Shown piece after piece: positions 26,901 through 38,500 of a stretch of 64,000 bases of DNA (positions within the stretch are counted from its first letter, which is position 1; each line of letters opens with the position of its first letter). The DNA lies in assembly GCA_021613535.1 (NCBI GenBank), contig CP075492.1, forward strand, positions 19,592,001-19,656,000. The letters are read 5' to 3'. Made by a program: the position numbers and the translations under genes. A model generated the notes under the pieces. That model was not told the origin of the DNA. It did not search any database and saw only the letters and a program-made list of their open reading frames with translations. This DNA comes from Adineta vaga (Eukaryota > Rotifera).

Positions 26901-29052
26901 ATACAACTACAATAACTGTAGCATCATTAACAAATCAAATTAAAGTCAAAGAAAATCTTGTTTCATCTTCGATTGAACCTAATGATATGGAAGCATTAAA
27001 ACGAATAGCAATTGAAATTGCTCAAGCTTGTATTAATCTTCATACAAATCCAGCTGGAATTGGTTATGTAGTAGATAAAGATTTAGGAACTGATAGAACT
27101 ATTTTTAGTGTTCTTGGACCACATTTAGGACATTATTATGGTGATATTGTTATTATTTTTAAACGTGAAATTTTACATCATCCCGATGCGGAATTTTCTG
27201 TTCAAGCAGGAACTTCATTTGCTAGTGGAAAAGCTTATAGTTGGCGTCCATGGTTAGGTGATGATCCAGATTCTCGTGATGAAAATATACAATTATTTCA
27301 TAATTCTAAAATACATGCATCAGTTCCAGGATATGATTATGCAGCAGCTTTAGAATTAATGGCTATTACTAGTTGTTATCTAAATAAGAATTCAATGAAT
27401 ATAGATATGAATGAAATAATAGAACGATGGATTCAAGCTGATTCACATCAAACAATCGAAGCTCATTTACCTCAATTAGTTCCACTTGATTATATTGATC
27501 ATATTTATATGCCAAAAAATATATTTGAAATGCTCAATCCAGCAACACGTAAATCTATAGAAGCAGTTTTTAGAAATCGTATTACTATCACTCCACATGA
27601 AGGAACTGATAAACCTGATTTTTCATTTGGTCCGACACCTTCTACAGATGAGCGAATTGAATATCAAAATTTTATTATCAGTGAATTATTGAAACGATTC
27701 ATAGGTCGTACTAAAAATTCATTATCAAGACCTATTCAAGGTGCCATAATTACAATACCATCATTATCGTTCAATGATCATTATGTATTACCATTAACAA
27801 TTTCTCAAGCTTATAAACAATATTGTAATGATGATACTAAATCATTAACAGATGATACTATATTTATTTATTGGCAAGTTATGAATGGAGATATGATGTT
27901 AACACTATCAAACGAACAGATTAATCTACATGAAGCACAACCAAATATTTCTTGTTTAGTTTGTTATGTTGCTGAAACACCAGAAGTAGAAAGTAATCAT
28001 TATCATGAACAATATTCCTATTTAAATAATAGTAAACCATTTTCACATGATGTAATTATTAAAAATCGTAAATATGTTGCTGGTTCAAATACTTTCTATA
28101 TTGGATGTAATACTGGTGATTTTCTAACTTTTTGTCTTCAATTACAACCATCAACTGGAAAAGTAACATTATCTCATGCTGGTGCAAATTCAATTTATAA
28201 TCGTCAAATAATTACTTATACATTTAATAAATCACAACTTGATTTAACTAATTTAGAATTTCTTCATGTAAGTTCTGGTACACGTATTGTATCAATTCGA
28301 AATGTGATGATTTGTTTTGAAAAACAAATGAATTTACATCCAACATATGATCTTTATTATACTAAAAGTACAGAATTAGTTGATGGCATTTCTTCATCAT
28401 CAAAATCTGGCTCATTGATTCCATGTCGAGAAAATGTTAATTGTCTTCTTCAATTATTATCACAAGAAAAAGAACATAATTCTAAATATAGTCATCCATG
28501 TCGTTTTTCTGAACTATGTAGAAATCATGAACCAAATTTAACACACGAACCACATCGAGTATCAACATGTCATGAAGATGAAAATTGCAAGAAACTTGTT
28601 GATCCTTTTCATCGTGTTAAATATCGTCATACAGATTTACCTGATTATCTTATTCCTTGTCGATTTCAACAAAAATGTGATGATAAATCAGATAAACATC
28701 GAATAAGATATTCACATGGAGAACAAGTATTTAACACGACAATAATATCATCATTATCTGACGGTATTTAAAAATCTCTTTTTAAATAATATCTTTATCA
28801 AAACTATTTTCTTTGATAGAATCAAATGAATCATCTTCTGATGATCGAATTCCTTGCAAATGGGGTGTAAAATGTCGAGATATAAGAGATAGTCGACATT
28901 GTCAAAGCTATTCTCATCCTGCTATTGAAAAACTTGTTGATCATCGAATTCCTTGTAAATGGGGTGTATATTGTCGAGATATAAGAGATAGTCGACATTG
29001 TCAAAGATATTCTCATCCTCAAACTTTACAATCGGATGAAGATGATGATTAA
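23925..29052 (+). CDS. RING-H2 / RanBP2 finger / degenerate PARG-fold / PBZ-array protein
   Basis: Exons 23925-24167, 24227-24422, 24489-28763 and 28820-29052 give 4947 nt and 1648 residues, all with GT-AG introns of 56-66 nt. Residues 4-46 form a RING-H2 finger (CSIC, CGHTFHREC, CQVC), typical of E3 ubiquitin ligases. Residues ~107-125 form a RanBP2-type finger (WSCRKC, CRSC). The PARG-like domain follows, but GGG is replaced by GSE near residue 300, QEE by QDE, and the GCGAFKN loop by SCDINKN, so glycohydrolase activity is unlikely. About ten PBZ-like fingers lie at ~535-800. The unknown modules follow as in the paralogue, then a C-terminal finger block (~1456-1562) and two nearly identical PBZ fingers in the last exon. 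RING plus PBZ recalls CHFR, so a PAR-directed ubiquitin ligase is a reasonable inference. The start is the ATG at 23925. Confidence 0.8.
28415..28733 (+). repeat. Near-identical block shared with 16721-17039 (copy 2)
   Basis: Plus-strand partner of the minus-strand block near the 3' end of the opposing paralogue. It starts sharply at TTGATTCCATGTCGAG and ends near GAACAAGTATTTA. See the other copy for the comparison. Confidence 0.75.
28848..29019 (+). repeat. Tandem duplication of a PBZ finger
   Basis: Two copies, ~96 bp apart, of a segment encoding CKWGVxCRDIRDSRHCQ followed by S/R-YSHP. They differ at only a few bases. The strong DNA identity implies a recent internal duplication that added one PAR-binding finger. 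Confidence 0.8.
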
Positions 29053-29976
29053 TAGGACTTTATTTTGACACTTTCATACATATTTATATATGATACTAAA
29101 CATCGCTTTACATCAGATCAAATATATGAAAGAAAACGAATTATATTTCAAAGTTTGAATGTGAACATATAGCTGATAGTATTTCTTGTTATTTATATTA
29201 ATACTCATCATCATCATCCACACCCTCAACAAGAATGAGAATAAATTATTAATTGAAAGAAAACGATGTTTTATTAATAGAGTAAAAGAAATACAGTGCT
29301 TTTTCGAGAAGAGAGAATGTTCGTTTTCTACAAAAAAAACCCAGTAATGTTTATTACAAAGATAAGTTGAAATTTATGTCAATTTTTTTGTCTTTGATAT
29401 ATTAAGTTACTTTCTATCGGTTTGATCTTATAGTCGTTATCATAAAACACAGTTATAAATTTTATGAATTATGATCGTTGAGTCATTAGGGAACTTCTTG
29501 TTGCGATTGTTGTTTATCACAGTGTGCATACTATAGTTACAGACGAAGAAATTCATTGAGCATCTCAATACTATACATTTTGCCTTCACAATATATTAAT
29601 ATTCTCAATGAATTTACATCTTAAAATTCGTCAAAGATATAAAATATATTATTTTGATTATTGAGAAAACCGAGAAGATATGGGTCGTGGGAAGTGAACC
29701 AAACAGGAAAGCCGAAGAAATGTGGTTCACTTCATATAGAAAGAATGGACCAATCCAAATACGAGCTCTTACTGAATCACAACTTTACAGATTTCATACG
29801 AGCAAATATGACGTCATCTAAGGAATTGAATGTCAATGAAAATGAAGAATTTACGAATTATTTTTATTCAAGAATAGACAATGTACAATTACAACAGAAA
29901 TGAGAATAAATCATCGATTTTGACAACATTTACTTATAAGTTCAAAGTTTGATAAGATTTAATAGAAAAATGAAGT
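29053..29976. other. Intergenic stretch
   Basis: No supported gene. One 80-residue frame at 29661-29903 (+) opens at TTG, lacks motifs and is probably chance. A CATCCACACCCTCAAC tract near 29215 is another half of the telomere-like G-rich motif. Confidence 0.5.
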
Positions 29977-31266
29977 TTAATTACGAAAACGTTTAAATTT
30001 TTCTTTAATAACAATATTAAATTGATTTCTATATGTTTGTGATGGTAATACATAAACAATAAATGTCATCATTGATGGTAAAAATGAAAGAAGATAAGCA
30101 GATAAAAATAAAAAAGAATAATTTGGTGATTTCATACAACCACTTATAAATGATATAATAAGACGAGGTAATCCTAATATAACAAATATAAATGATGCTA
30201 TAAAATGATGATTATGTTCTTTAAATTGTAATTTTAAATGTTCAATATAAGATAATCTTGGTTGAATTGTTGAACGATGATGAGCTAATGATATTATTAT
30301 TATTATTGTTGAAATAAAATTAATTGTAAATGGTATTAAAAAATGAAATAATGTTATAAATGAATTATATATATTAATTATAGAAGAATATTGAACAATA
30401 CACCAAATACGTTTTTCATCAATATCAATATCTTCAATTAATTGACGATGAAATGGATCATGAATATGACTAAGAATTGTAATAAGAAAAACAATTAAAA
30501 TAATCCATTTTGCTATTTTTTTACTTTGTTTTTTATTAAATTTAACACCTTGTTTAACTGTTATAACACGTTCAATAGAAATACATCCATCAAGCCAATC
30601 ATTTATTGTTAAAAGAATTCGAATTAAAATATCTAATAAAATACAATTAAAATTTAAAATAAAATAATTATTATAAATATTCATTTGTGATAAAAGTAAA
30701 TGAATAAATTTAATTAATAAAATAAATATAATTAATAATGAAATCCATCCAGATATTAATAAATAACTTCCACAACCAATAGTTTGACTTTGTTTCATAC
30801 GAAATGTTACAATAGAAAATAAAGCATTAATAAATCCAAAAATAAAAATAATAATTATTAAAATTAAACTAATTTTAATAATAATTGGTTGATAAATCAA
30901 TGAAATATTTGGTCTAATATGATAACTAAGAATATAATCAAGTGATAAAACAAAACCTTCAGTTGTTAATTGACATCTTGTACCATAAAAACAACCTGAA
31001 CAAATACATTTAATTGTACTTGAACATGTTTGATTATTTAAAAAACATTTTCCATTATTTTCACATGGATTTTGTGTTTGATTACAATTAAATGTTAAAT
31101 TTCGATTAAATAAAAAACAATTTGAAAATCGATCTTCATCACAAATACACATATAAATTTCATCATAAAAACATTGTAATTGTTTATTTTCTCGACATAA
31201 TAATGGATAATATTTAATACGATGAAGATACGAATATGTTTTTAATGTTTTATTTAAGAAATTTTC
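29977..31266 (-). pseudogene. LDLa-EGF-7TM receptor, 3' half (EGF and seven-helix part)
   Basis: The frame runs in phase from the left target-site copy (31258-31266) to a stop at 29977-29979. It starts with cysteine-rich sequence (CRENKQLQCFYDE, CICDEDRFSNC) and an EGF-like module (CENNGKCF...CICSGCFYGTRC). Seven hydrophobic helices follow, with IERVITVKQG after TM3, HDPFHRQL in the second extracellular region and GLPRLIISFISGC in TM6. The helix bundle is clearly related to the receptor at 3624-4705. Its natural 5' half lies at 43674-46800, beyond the inserted transposon. As it stands this half has no signal peptide and is presumably not expressed. Base use is very AT-rich even for this window. 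The first ATG, at 31152, is an internal methionine. Confidence 0.85.
31259..31266. repeat. Target-site duplication, left copy
   Basis: AAATTTTC directly abuts the element's left end and recurs at 43675-43682. The match extends to 9 bp (GAAATTTTC) if the preceding G is counted, but the 8-bp reading lets the inverted repeats align without a gap. Confidence 0.85.
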
Positions 31267-31297
31267 GAGGGCTGCGCAAATACAAATACAACTTGTA
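31267..31297 (+). repeat. Left terminal inverted repeat
   Basis: It begins GAGGGCTGCGCAAATACA and ends ACTTGTA. It pairs with 43644-43674 with mismatches only at positions 1, 4 and 6. Weaker similarity continues for about 15 more bases. Confidence 0.9.
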
Positions 31298-31319
31298 CTT
31301 TACTTTTTATAGCTTTTAT

Positions 31320-31905
31320 ACACTATCATGTATTGACCCTACTTTCCCCTTTTCAGCTAGAATCGGTTGTCTTGTATTCTCATGTATTGCCTTGTATTGC
31401 CATGTAGTGACCCTACTTTCCCCTTTTCAGCTAGAATCGGTCGTCTTGTATTCTCATGTATCGACTCTACTTTCCCCTTTTCAGCTAGAATCGGTTGTCA
31501 TGTATTCTCATGTATTGACCCTACTTTCCCCTTTTCAGCTAGAATCGGTTGTCTTGTATTCTCATGTATTGACCCTACTTTCCCCTTTTCAGCTAGAATC
31601 GGTCGTCTTGTATTCTCATGTATTGACCCTACTTTCCCCTTTTCAGCTAGAATCGGTTGTCATGTATTCTCATGTATTGACCCTACTTTCCCCTTTTCAG
31701 CTAGAATCGGTTGTCATGTATTCTCATGTATTGACCCTACTTTCCCCTTTTCAGCTAGAATCGGTCGTCTTGTATTCTCATGTATCGACTCTACTTTCCC
31801 CTTTTGTGCTAGAATCGGTTGCCTTGTATTCTCATGTATTGCCATGTACTGACGCTAATTTATCCTTTTGAGCTAGAATCGGTTGTCATGTATTCTCATG
31901 TGTTT
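31320..31905 (+). repeat. Subterminal 54-bp tandem array, left
   Basis: About ten copies of a 54-bp unit with a constant core CCCCTTTTCAGCTAGAATCG followed by variable TTGTATTCTCATGTATTG. Because 54 is a multiple of three, two reading frames stay open and give artefactual 161- and 211-residue ORFs. The same unit recurs inverted at the right end. Arrays of this kind often serve as transposase-binding sites (inference). Confidence 0.9.
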
Positions 31906-32525
31906 GCATACACTGTCTATACTTGTGGGTGTGTAGTTTAGAACTGGTGAACTTTAACCATCATGTGCTATTGTGTAGTGTATTGACACGATTTTGGAGG
32001 TAAAAGTTTGAAGTAGTTAAGGTATACTTTTATATACGCGCCTGTGGCGGTTCTAGTTTTGGTATTAAGCGGAATTTATGCTTCTCATGATGGAAGTTTG
32101 TTTTTGAATATTATGATGAGTGTCGTCTTAGTAATTGGTACTACTATGAAAGAATATGTTTGAAACCAACATGACCAAAATTATGAATGTTAAAGAAGAT
32201 ATAATGGTACGAGTGAATCTTTTGTGACTCGGAGTGTTGTTGTAGTTTAGATAGGTTAGAAAATTGCTCATATGCATTTTTCTTTAGAAAAAACTCGATT
32301 TACTTTAAAATAAGTGTTAATTTTTGTAGTTGCGTGTTTTCGGATATATTGATTTTGTGTAAAGATTTTTAGAATTGTTTTATTGTGACGATATGAATAA
32401 TAAATCACAAGAAAAAGAAAGACAAAAAAGTAAAAGTCTGATGATGTAGAACAAACTACAAGAATTTTGTTGAGATAATGAATTTTATTGTGTAGATGAC
32501 GAGAAAATAAAACGATGTAGTTGTG
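31906..32525. other. Non-coding interior of the transposon
   Basis: Unique AT-rich sequence between the left array and the transposase stop codon. No gene or repeat was recognised. Confidence 0.5.
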
Positions 32526-34838
32526 TTAATCGGAAATTGTATTGAATGAATTGTCATTGGCGGAAAAGTTGCCTTGAGCATAATTTCGATTGTATTCGAA
32601 TTGACCATCACACATGTTACGCTCGGCATTCATTAAATGAAATAATATTAAGTAAGTAATACGAATCTTTTTGGAAGAATATGAGGATAAGGCATTTTGA
32701 TATTGCTTCAATATACTGTTTCGTTGTTCAGCAGCTTCAGTATTGATTTTGATTGCTCCTTTATATGCATAGTCGATGTTTCTTTCTTTTTGACACATTG
32801 GTCGTTTGTGATTTTGTTGATGAAAACGATCAATAAAAAATAAACATCGGGAAATTAAATTTGATGATGGTGTTTGTAAAATACGTCGATTAATCTCAAT
32901 CTTGTCATAACGATTCCAAAATAAGTATATAAACTGCAAGCATTATCATAAATCAGTATATTTGGTAAAAATTGATGATGTTGATTGTCAACTAGACTAA
33001 TCATTCTGAATAAATGCCACAAAGCTATATAACAGGATTCTGAATGATATACTTCATCAAAGCCAATGATTATTCCACATGGAGATAATGTATATATAAT
33101 ACCTTGTGAAATTTTCTTCTCCATATCGACGAAACTAAAAGTAAAATAATTATTAGAATTAAATCCGTACGAATGATCAAACTGTATTATTTTATATTTC
33201 AATTCAAAGAATAATATCACATCTATATCTTTGTAATCATCATTGTCAAGCTCATCAGTACAGAATTTCTTAAATGATGGAATAAAATCAATTTACCAAG
33301 AATAATCTAGTTTTTATTTCAGAAATAATATGAGTATAATTATCATATTTCTAATTCTCTGTACTTAAATAATAATAATAAAAAAATCATATTGATAAAT
33401 GTTAGTAGATCTGTAAATTTCCTCTTGATGTTTTCTGAATCAATTGTATGCAACTTAAACTGAATGATAATGAAACAGATTCAGTGATTAACATTTTTTA
33501 CGTACCGATCTTCTCTTGATACATTGCAGCCAGTTGTTGGATCATCATAGATACCTTTGTCATCATTGGTTTTCAAGTATGTTTCATTATCGTGTATTAT
33601 TTCTTCTTCTTTACAGCGTTCACATAAACCAGATTTTGATTTGGGCGTATTGCCACATCCGACGTAGATGCCATCAGGAAACTCACTGGTTACAAGCATT
33701 TTGTTTTTGTTATTACAGATTACTCTTGCCACTTTTTGCATTCCGTCTACAACAAATGCCGTCATGCAATCAGCACCTTGGAATTGTTTTGTAGAATCAC
33801 ATGGATGGGTTCGATGGTGTATTGCCCAATGGTTTACAAAATCACTGTACCATTGATCATAGTTAACATCAAAAAATTTATAAATTGATAAATCATCGAG
33901 TAACTTTGGTATTTCAAGTTGCAAAGTATCATTCATAAAGAAGGTAAATAAACATAATTGATAAATGAACCAGATATTTGAAAAATATTCACGACTAATT
34001 TCCGACATTATTTCATTCGACTAAAATATACAACAACATTAAAATAGATGAAATATATATGACATCCGTTTCATTGTTTTTCTGTTATTTCAAAACTGTG
34101 AGAAATTTCTAAATATTTTTTGTTTCTGATGTCATAAATGCTTACTGTATGGGTATTTGCAGATAAAGTAATATATTTTTTGATGGTTAAATTGTATGAA
34201 TTCTGAAAGTTTTCAAAACCAGAATATTGTCTGAGAAACGCCGATGTAAAATGTATCAACAATTCTGTAGAGTAAACTTTCTTTCCACCAAAGTAAATAT
34301 ATTTTTGGTTATAGATTGATGCTGGTGTGACAAATTTTGCACCAATAGTGATATGTTCATAATAATTTGGATAATATTTCATTCTACAATTGTTGCAAGA
34401 AGAATAATAAACACCACCTTTAATGATCGATCCCATATTATAAATTGTGACATATTGATTAAATGAAATTTGAAGTTCCTGTTTACAGGTTAGACATGTA
34501 TTTGTAAATGGTTTAAGACAACTTAATGTTGCGTTGGTATCAGATATTGAACTTGCAATATAATTAGTTAGCAACTGATCAACATCATAGGAGTGAAAGA
34601 GCTGTTTCAACTCTCCATTATTTAATCGATTAATTATTTCATTTACTGTTGTAACGGATAAATCAGTATTAAACATTGTATTAACCATAATTTTAATATC
34701 GGTCACTCGAGTTGGTATATCATGATCCATACGATTATTCAGATCATTTATCAATTGCAGAACATTGATTTTGAAGTGTCTATGTAATGTAATGATGTAA
34801 ATTTCTTCATTATCTGTCAGTAAATAGTTAGATGACAT
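32526..34838 (-). CDS. KDZ-family transposase (one-base frameshift)
   Basis: Three exons are inferred: 34838-34146, 34020-33506 and 33134-32526, with GTAAGC...TTTTAG and GTACGT...TTTTAG introns of 125 and 371 nt. Exon 1 has CLTC and CNNC cysteine pairs followed by FGGKKVYST, like the CxC5/CxC6 cysteine clusters that accompany KDZ transposases. The RNase-H-like core shows FVVDG (first Asp), CGNTP...GLCERC, GCNVSRED, CGIIIGFDEVYHSES, ILIYDNACSLY (second Asp), FIDRFHQQNH and INTEAAEQRNS (Glu). The summed length, 1817 nt, is one base short of a multiple of three. The frame changes at a TTTT run in the coding strand (near 32918-32921), just after YDNACSLYTYF. One more T would restore the usual FWNRYDKI continuation. 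The expected length is about 605 residues. Confidence 0.8.
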
Positions 34839-35527
34839 GATAATGTCGATAAAATAAAATAAAATTATGCAGTATAAATATATCTATAAGAAATAAATCA
34901 CAAATTTCCAGATTTTTATCACATATAGCTAAAAAATATTATGTAATTCGTCACTCATTTTGTAGTCAAATGTTGAAATTATAAAGAGCTAATCGTTTTA
35001 CTCAATGTATAATAAAATTTCACTTTCTCCTTATTGATGACAATTACAATTTCATTATCACAGTTCAATTTCATATTTATTCAATATGATGCAAGCAGTA
35101 TATGTATAACAAACAAAAAATGAAAGCAAACGAGAAAATGTATCTGTTCGAACAAATAATTACTAAGCATGTCAGTTATTTAACAAAACAGAAAACGAAA
35201 AAAAAGAGTTATTTTCTAGAAGATCATACGAATGTTCATTAAGATGATATGAATTGCATATGATATGCAATATAAGAACAAGATAAACAATAAAGACTAG
35301 CATTAAATCTCTTAACTTGATTAAATAATTTTCAATTACTAGACCTACACGTAAATAGGAAAACAAGAAAAACAGTTATAAGAACACAAGAGTATCAAGT
35401 ATAACAAAAAGTAAACAAAAAAAAACAAGAATAGTTCACAATAAAACACAAGATGAAGCAGAAATAAATGGCTAACACACAGACAAAACAAACAAAGCAG
35501 AAATTAATACATCAAACAAAGATAATT
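34839..35527. other. Non-coding spacer in the transposon
   Basis: AT-rich and A-rich on the plus strand. A 64-residue hydrophobic minus-strand frame at 35172-35366 has no motif. It probably holds the transposase promoter and the 3' end region of the next gene. Confidence 0.45.
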
Positions 35528-38500
35528 TTAATTTTCAATACGTCGACTTTTTGACCTTGTTCTGATTGGACTTATAAGACGTCTTGTTCGTTTTGGTGTT
35601 GATGAATTCGTTGATGCTGAGGCATTCGATGAGATATCTATAATATAAAAACAATCATTTTAATAATACGTTGTTGACTGCTATAATCAAATATTTCAAA
35701 CGGCAAGTTGAAATTAATAATATTTATATACTGAACTCTGTATTTAAGTATCTCGAATAATGTCAAACATGTGAATGATTAGATATCAAGTACTCAGATA
35801 ATTCAACGATAGATTGTACAATTCATGTGAATTCAAACTACCCTATTTTGAAAACTTCGTCGTTTTTCTAAACATATAAAAAATAAAGAAATGTTAAAGC
35901 TTGTTACCTGTGGTGACTGAGTTCAAATGAATAGTTTGAATTTCATCAGAGGATGGACTAGTTGCAGCAGCTTGAGATGGAATCACAGCAGTACTAGCCA
36001 AATTTGCAGCACTTGAGTTTGAATCTATAATTTTAAAATTCTTATACAAATCAGCTCCAAAAGGAAGTATATTGTTTCTTTTTAGATGCTTTTTATAAGA
36101 TAATTTTCTCACTGAAGCAACTTTGCTTATAAAATAATAAAATTCCGATAAACTATCCATCATACAGTGTATTGAAATGAAATTAGTCGATAAATCTAAG
36201 TATTACCTGAATCATCTTGAACTAATGTAATATTGGCGACATTATCTAATGTTAGATCAGGTTCAGCATATTCTAAATATTACAAAAAACAGTCATACAA
36301 ATGAAAATGCTTATACAGAAAACTTACCAACTGACATCATCGAAACTGATGATTCTGATTCATTAATGGTCGGATTGCGTACTGGTTCCGGTATGTTCAA
36401 TGTTTCTGAATCTATAAAGACAAAAGATTTACATTTTTTCAAAAATATTCGACGCATTACTTTTGCTCTTCTTTGTTAATACGATAGATTCGTCCATGAT
36501 GAAACCCACATCCTGGTATGGTTTGGATCGGAGAATTTCAGCACCTTCTTTTGATATTAATGTTGTAGCGTTGTTATGACCAAATTCGATTTTTTTGAAC
36601 GATGACGCATACTGTTCCCATGTTATACCAAATATATCTAATTTTTTTTGTTGAAAATTCAATGTAATTGCTATATTGGTGGAATCATTTGGTAATATTT
36701 TAATCCAGCTGAGATAAGACTTGGTCGCAGTAGTTGTAAATTGCCCTTCCAACAACAGTTTGGCATGGAATAGTAGTTGAACGGCTGATTGACATAAATC
36801 GGAATCGCCGCCAAATCGACGATTCCAACTCGTTTTTGTTATGATTGGTGAGCCGAATAAAAGCATTTGTTTGCATTTTAACATAATTCGTCGTGGTATA
36901 GTTTTTGGATCTTCTAATGCTCGTACTGGATCAAATGCATCCAATGCATTTTTGGAAGACGATGATGAACCTTCAAGATTTTTGGATTTGTTGCTGTCTA
37001 AAATCAAAAATATTTGCTAAGTAATACATATTATAAGTATATCTGAAAATACCTTCACGGCTTAAGTTTTCCTTTGATGATATTTCACTTATTTGACTTC
37101 CATTTGTTGATGCTGAACAGTCCTTGTGTACATGATCCGATTTTTCATTGCACTGTCCGCTAGCCGGTATTGTAATATGGTTTGGTTGATTACCTTAATG
37201 AGAGATGAAAAAAGTGTATTGAAATACAATATATAACTATACTATTAGAAAAGAATTCATCAGGTGTTGATGTAATATGAACATGAGTTTTGAATTGCTT
37301 ATAAGTTTCGATTTCTAAACAAGAAAAAAAAGAATTTTGTTGGTTAATACAAAAATAAGAGCGACATATTTTAAAGAAAAATAGATAAGCGGAATACCAT
37401 GTAAAGGAAGATTATCTTGATTGATCATTTCAGATTGATGCTGCACAGCTAATGATAAGGTTTTTGATGCATGATTTTGTTGAACATCTGTTTCATCTTG
37501 TAAAATCGACGAATCTTGACTAGTTGATCGATTTTTTTCTAGAATACATGCACAAAATAAGACAAAAAAGGACATATAAATAATATATTGCAATTGATGA
37601 CGATTTCTTTCTTTTCAGCCTACCAGTTTCTTTGTATGCAGGTGTTGAATTTTCATGATTGACTGATGTATCAATAATATTTTGTAAATTATCCAATGAT
37701 GCTGATTCTATAAGACGCAAAAAGAGAAAAGAGCGAAAAAATTATGAAAATAAAAAAGTAATAATGTAGTATTTACCTTGTTTAAAAATATCACCTTGTT
37801 GTTGTACTTCCATTTCACTGATCGAAGAATCATCGTTTTTTGGTTCCAAAATAGCATGATGTCCAACTATGATGAAATTATAGTAAATAAGTAGAAAATG
37901 AATATTTTCGATTACATTATTTTTATACAATAAAAAGTCCTTACTTTTTGTTTGTTCTGATTGGTTATTGGATCGATTTACAGTACTTGTTAGTGATCGT
38001 TGACAATTGATTTCTCGATCTCCTGAAATGAAATACAGTTTTTACAATAATTATTAAACTAGAGGGTGTATTTAAAGTTCCTACCAGTATTCAGTTGTAA
38101 AATTTCGGACAACTCTGGATAATTTTGTAAAACTGAAATATCACCAGTTGTGATGTTGCCTGTGAAATGAAATAGGCGGTAAGCTACAAGAGCGAAAATT
38201 TGAAACATCTTACTTAAATTTAAAGATGGATCATCTTGTATTGCAGTATTAGTTGTTTGTTGGTTATCTGGTGCATCACTCGATGACGGATTCAACGTAT
38301 GAAGATGATGGATTGCTAAAAAAAAAGAAATTCTGTAAAAAGTGAAGGCAAAAATTTTCAAGCATTTCTTTATAACAAAATAATATCAAACCTTTCTGAA
38401 GAACACTAATATGCTTTACTTAATTACCTGTTGTCGATTCTTGTAAAGAATTTGAAGGATTTGAAATAAGTGGTGATTGACGAATTTGAGTATCGTTTGT

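Noticed and set aside
28831-29022. 63-residue frame (-)
   Set aside because: Antisense shadow of the duplicated PBZ finger exon.
29661-29903. 80-residue frame (+)
   Set aside because: Non-ATG start, no motif, no splice context.
31153-31266. 391-residue receptor starting at the internal ATG at 31152
   Set aside because: The frame is open upstream through Cys-rich sequence to the target-site copy, and continues in the host half beyond the transposon.
31236-31871. Open frames of 211 and 161 residues (+)
   Set aside because: They are translations of the 54-bp tandem repeat, whose period is a multiple of three; no gene features.
33516-33856. Plus-strand frames opposite the transposase
   Set aside because: Antisense shadows of the KDZ exon with Cys/His-rich artefactual composition.
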